The position numbers were made by a program, and so were the translations under genes. Below, in pieces: positions 60,426 through 64,000 of a stretch of DNA of 64,000 bases. Origin of the DNA: Phoebastria nigripes (taxonomy: Eukaryota > Chordata > Aves > Procellariiformes > Diomedeidae); NCBI GenBank assembly GCA_035582835.1, contig JAYKAV010003109.1:1-64000 (forward strand). Direction: 5' to 3'. The notes under the pieces were generated by a model, which worked only from the letters and a program-made list of their open reading frames with translations, was not told the DNA's origin and made no database searches. Position 1 is the stretch's first letter; each line of letters starts with the position of its first letter.

Positions 60426-63289
60426 GCACAGCAATACCTACCCAAAACATCAGTGCATGTTTGCGGATTGGGTTACAAACGTGTGCTCCNCGCCGCCTCC
60501 CCCTCTCTCACATTGTGTGTTTGGAACCAGGTATCTGTTGACTTAATGTCCCCATGTGATCACAACAAACGACAGCAAACAATCAATTTTTACTGATCTT
60601 CTCCCAGCCATTCATCAGTCTGCAGGTCTCTGCTATATTCCGGCAATTCTTTCATTGCATGTTTTCCAGAAAGAAGAAAAGTTGCTCTTTCACACCATCT
60701 GTTGGAGTTCTACAAATAATCAGGAGTCTAAACGTGGCGTTTAATAGCAACATCCCAATGAGCTCCATACTTCTCAAAAGTAGGTCAAAGCTCCTCAATG
60801 CTTTCCTGAAGGGATTCTAAGCTTTAGGCAAGGTAAATCACACAAATACGTTGACAAGAAATACACTGACTGCAAGTTTCTCAATTTTCAGGAAAAAAAG
60901 GCTGTTGAACAGTGGTTCACCAGCACAATAATGTCTTCGGAGAGATAAATTATCTAAGTTATCTAAATAACCACATCTATTTGGTAAAATTAGGAAACTT
61001 GAAAGAAAAAAAGAATAGAAAATTAATCAAAAGCAACATCTTGGCAAGTATTAATAGAGGGTGAATTTCCAAGACACAAAAAAGTCTGTTCCAGTCAACA
61101 GTATGTCATCAAAAATGACTGAAGAAGTCAAAATATTGCTATAAGCTGCCTCGTTTTCCTGATGTGNAAGTAGTAAGCAAGTGATTAAACCTAGTTTCTC
61201 AAAGGTGTATAGACTTGCAACTTTCTCTGATATCAGCAGGATTTAGGCATCTAAATATGTTTATAGATCTGTTTTTAAGTGTTTTTTTAATATTTTAAAA
61301 AAATTAAAATAAGCCCTCTATTAGTATTCAGAGAGCTTAAGTGGTTCTCTTACCTATTATTTAGCAATGCTCTCTCATTTCCCTACAAACAGAAAGATAC
61401 AGTCATCTCAGGCAATAGTTTATTTTACCTTTGGGACATAAAAAAACTTTTGTTTAACAGAGTTATAAAGCCATCAAGAGATCTAAAATGATTGGCAAAG
61501 ATATCAATGCTTTTTCCGTCCCTGGTGGGTGATATCGGGGCATCAAAATGAGAGCAAAATGGCATGATAATGGAAATGAAATGCCAGCCAGACCATTTTT
61601 AGGGGACATTGTTGTTCACCCTGAGTAGGAATTAAAAAAGAACATGCTGCCTTTCCTAAACTTATTAACCACAATGTGCTAGCGTATACCAAGTAAGAAA
61701 GTCACACTAGGAATTATCCTCTCTGTGACCAAATAGATCATCTGTTCAGGGCCTTGCTTCCTTGCTAGCTCTAGTTTAGGCCACTGAAATCATGAGATTC
61801 AAAACCATATCTCTAGGATGCCAAGGCAGTAGAATTGCAACCAAGCACAGCTCAGTGTTTTTCCCTTCCGGATATGGATGTACCAGGCGTCTGGTAACTC
61901 CATTCGCAACCTGCTCCAGAATAAGCTTGACGTGCGTTGTAATACTAGATTATGATTTCATGAGAAACCAGGTTCACCAAACTGTAATAATAAAAATCCT
62001 TGAAGAGTTGATGTTAAATTACTGGAATATTCTGACTAATGCACAAGGCTTCGTGGATAAAGAAAATTATATTCTTTATACGACATAGATGAGCTATTTG
62101 CAAAGATAAATATCTCGTTACTTTGAAATGCTGAACACTTTGATCACAAACCTGTCACAAAAGGGTTTCAGAAAAGGAGACAGTGGTAATAGCAGGCAGC
62201 TGTAACTCTCTAGTTTTGAATTCCGTCCAGGGACAGAATGAATCCAACAATAATAGTAAAAAAATGCACAAGAACTTACAATACTATAAATTAGAGCTTT
62301 AGATAAATGTTATCTGAGTGACTGCTCGAAGAGTAATAACTTCCAACATTATTTCTAAGCAATACACAGTTCCAGTACTGACCCAAGTGATCTGGTTCTT
62401 ACCTACTACAGTGTCTACTCTACAGTAGTAGATCTCTTGTGGAGGATCCATATCCGAATTCTTCGCAGGCCCCTACTATTCTAAAACTCTCTTTCTCAAG
62501 AGATTACTCAGCTCATGATGCATGACAAAAAAGGCATGGATTTCTCTCTAAGCTTCTCTTCAAACCGTGGGCTCTCAATCACTGAAAGAAAACAGCAAGG
62601 GAGGGAGGGAGGTGGAGGGAAGGGAAGAAAAGGCATGCACATTCGCACACACGAAGGAGCTAAAAGGCATTCCTTGTGATGGATACATAGGACACTGCTT
62701 TCTGCAATCAAATCCCCAAATTCACCCTCCCCCTTTTCATCTGTCTTTCATTTACGTACTGTTTGTCATAATCTGTTTTCCCATCTGTTGGCAATTGTGT
62801 ACATCTGATGAAGCCTCCAAAACTTTCAACTTTGTATCCTTCTTTGGTTTCTTAGTTCATTTACTGTTAACTTCTTAAAAGCTTTTCTCAAAAGCAGTCA
62901 CTTAGGCAACATGTTTCCACGTTGCAGGTGTAAGGCAGGTATTACTGCTACTGTCTGTGCTGCTTGCCCAGTTCTAAAACCCGTCTTTATAGCTTTTAGA
63001 TTACAGTAATAGGCATACACTATATGGAATAATATTCACAAATGGCCCCGTTGTTCAGTATACCGCATCCCATACGTTTACTCATGGCAATAAATCCAAT
63101 CGCATTACTCCAGCTATGGCTGATTTATACCTGCTTCCTATCAGTCAATGCATTGACTTTAAAATTTCGTTCTGAGTTTTTCATTACCTGTCTGAAACAT
63201 CCCTTTCATACCTATCAAAATTGGTCTCCATTTATACATACCCTCAGTCCTTACTTTCTAATAATAAATCTCAAATTCATCAGCCCCCT
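60426..63289. other. Gene-free stretch
   Basis: No gene or known repeat. A purine run (GGGAGG units) lies at 62598-62632. Ambiguous bases lie at 60490 and 61167. Confidence 0.5.
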
Positions 63290-63400
63290 TGCCAGGTCTC
63301 TCATCCATGGGTAGCAGAGCATTCACCTGTTATGCCCCTGAGCTGTGGAATTCCCTGAACTGAAGTCTCACCTCCAAATCCCCTGAGCTTTTCTAATCCC
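63290..63400 (+). mobile_element. Ancient LINE ORF2 C-terminal relic
   Basis: The + strand frame starting at 63310 reads GSRAFTCYAPELWNSLN before a stop. This matches the near-universal motif G-x-RAF-x3-AP-x-LWNSLP found after the reverse transcriptase domain of L2/CR1/Rex1-type LINEs. The preceding frame (63042-63314, different phase) may hold more of the element after a frameshift. Stops follow quickly, so it is long dead. Confidence 0.55.
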
Positions 63401-64000
63401 TCTTTGATTCGCACTTATTAAAAATTACTTTTAATATTTGATCCACTACTGACACATGCTGTAGGCTTTACTCACATAAAAATACTTCTATTTTCTTTAC
63501 AGAGGATGCATTGACAATTTCAAAACTAAAAGTGCCTTTTTATTGGCTTTCCATATAGATTGCAAGACTTGCCTTTCTTTGTCTTTCATTTCTGGCGTTA
63601 AGCATCAGTTCATCTGCTTAGACTGTGGTGTCCAGAACACAACTCTGAGAAAAAAGAAAAAATTCCTATTGGTATTAGTAACATATCTGGAATAAAATGC
63701 AATGTACTGAGTAGGAACGCCATAAAAACATCCTAATTTGTAGTAGAGACACTTTACAAAACCTTAGCTAATTACAACTCGATATCCTTACGGCCTAATT
63801 GGGCGCTATGCTCAACCACACCAGAGCATTAGTGAGGGGACTCAGGCGTTCCAGCATCCAAAGCCCGGACTGGGGCAAGGTCTCTTTGTCGGCAGCAGGT
63901 ACGTCCGTTCTTCCCCACTCACGCTCAGTCTGCATTTTATCACTCGTGGAAAGACTTGTTTTATTACAGGAGCCCACACGTTATTTGAGTACTCTGAAGT
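63401..64000. other. Window end, partly CpG-enriched
   Basis: No gene identified. 63800-63930 has about seven CpGs in 130 bases and a strong donor-like GGCAGCAG|GTACGT at 63891-63904. It might be the edge of an exon or promoter lying mostly outside what I can interpret. Confidence 0.3.

Noticed and set aside
1..64000. tRNA, rRNA, snRNA, common microRNA, CRISPR or bacterial operon features
   Set aside because: Looked for B-box-like GGTTCGAATC, U6/7SK starts, several familiar microRNA seeds and regularly spaced repeats; none seen. This was by eye, so a covariance-model scan could still find something.

Overview
The window looks like a gene-poor stretch of a bird nuclear genome. The evidence is its repeats: 3' ends of CR1 LINEs with the typical ATTCTRTG tail, and solo LTRs of an avian endogenous retrovirus family (TG...CA ends, 5-bp target duplications, resembling the TguLTR5/ERVL group as I remember it). 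The rest is mostly A/T-rich sequence with poly-A, poly-T and short microsatellites. There are no operons, ribosome binding sites, tRNAs, rRNAs or CRISPR arrays. No open frame free of Ns exceeds about 131 codons. With this base composition and six frames over 64 kb, I estimate several frames of 100 or more codons by chance, so the ORF lengths give no evidence of a protein gene.

Layout. 1-521 is an ERV LTR on the + strand, cut by the window start. 522-13105 is unannotatable A/T-rich DNA with a small 23-bp tandem repeat. 13111-13632 and 15016-15561 are two independent solo LTRs on the - strand; the first contains a 315-base assembly gap. 16.8-17.9 kb is a GC-richer block of unknown origin. A 73-bp poly-A tract lies at 20.5 kb and a CR1 ORF2 fragment at 21.3 kb. 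21.6-44.4 kb is almost repeat-free, with two A/T-rich clusters of homeodomain-type sites and several short perfect hairpins. An avian LTR fragment lies at 44.4 kb, a possible pseudogene on the - strand at 46.6-47.1 kb, and CR1 tails at 48.7 and 49.3 kb. From 52 to 58 kb there are several exon-like segments with good splice acceptors. A CpG-rich patch preceded by a TATA box at 59.6-59.8 kb is the best promoter candidate. 60-63.4 kb holds one CR1 3' end and two much older LINE relics.

Interpretation. I recognise no protein-coding gene. The window is either intergenic (a gene desert) or a large intron. The exon-like segments and the CpG patch are leads for an unannotated transcript, not calls. 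I found no sign of a new defence, metabolic or mobile system. The best-supported observations concern the LTR insertions and their target duplications, the CpG/TATA patch and the ancient LINE tails.
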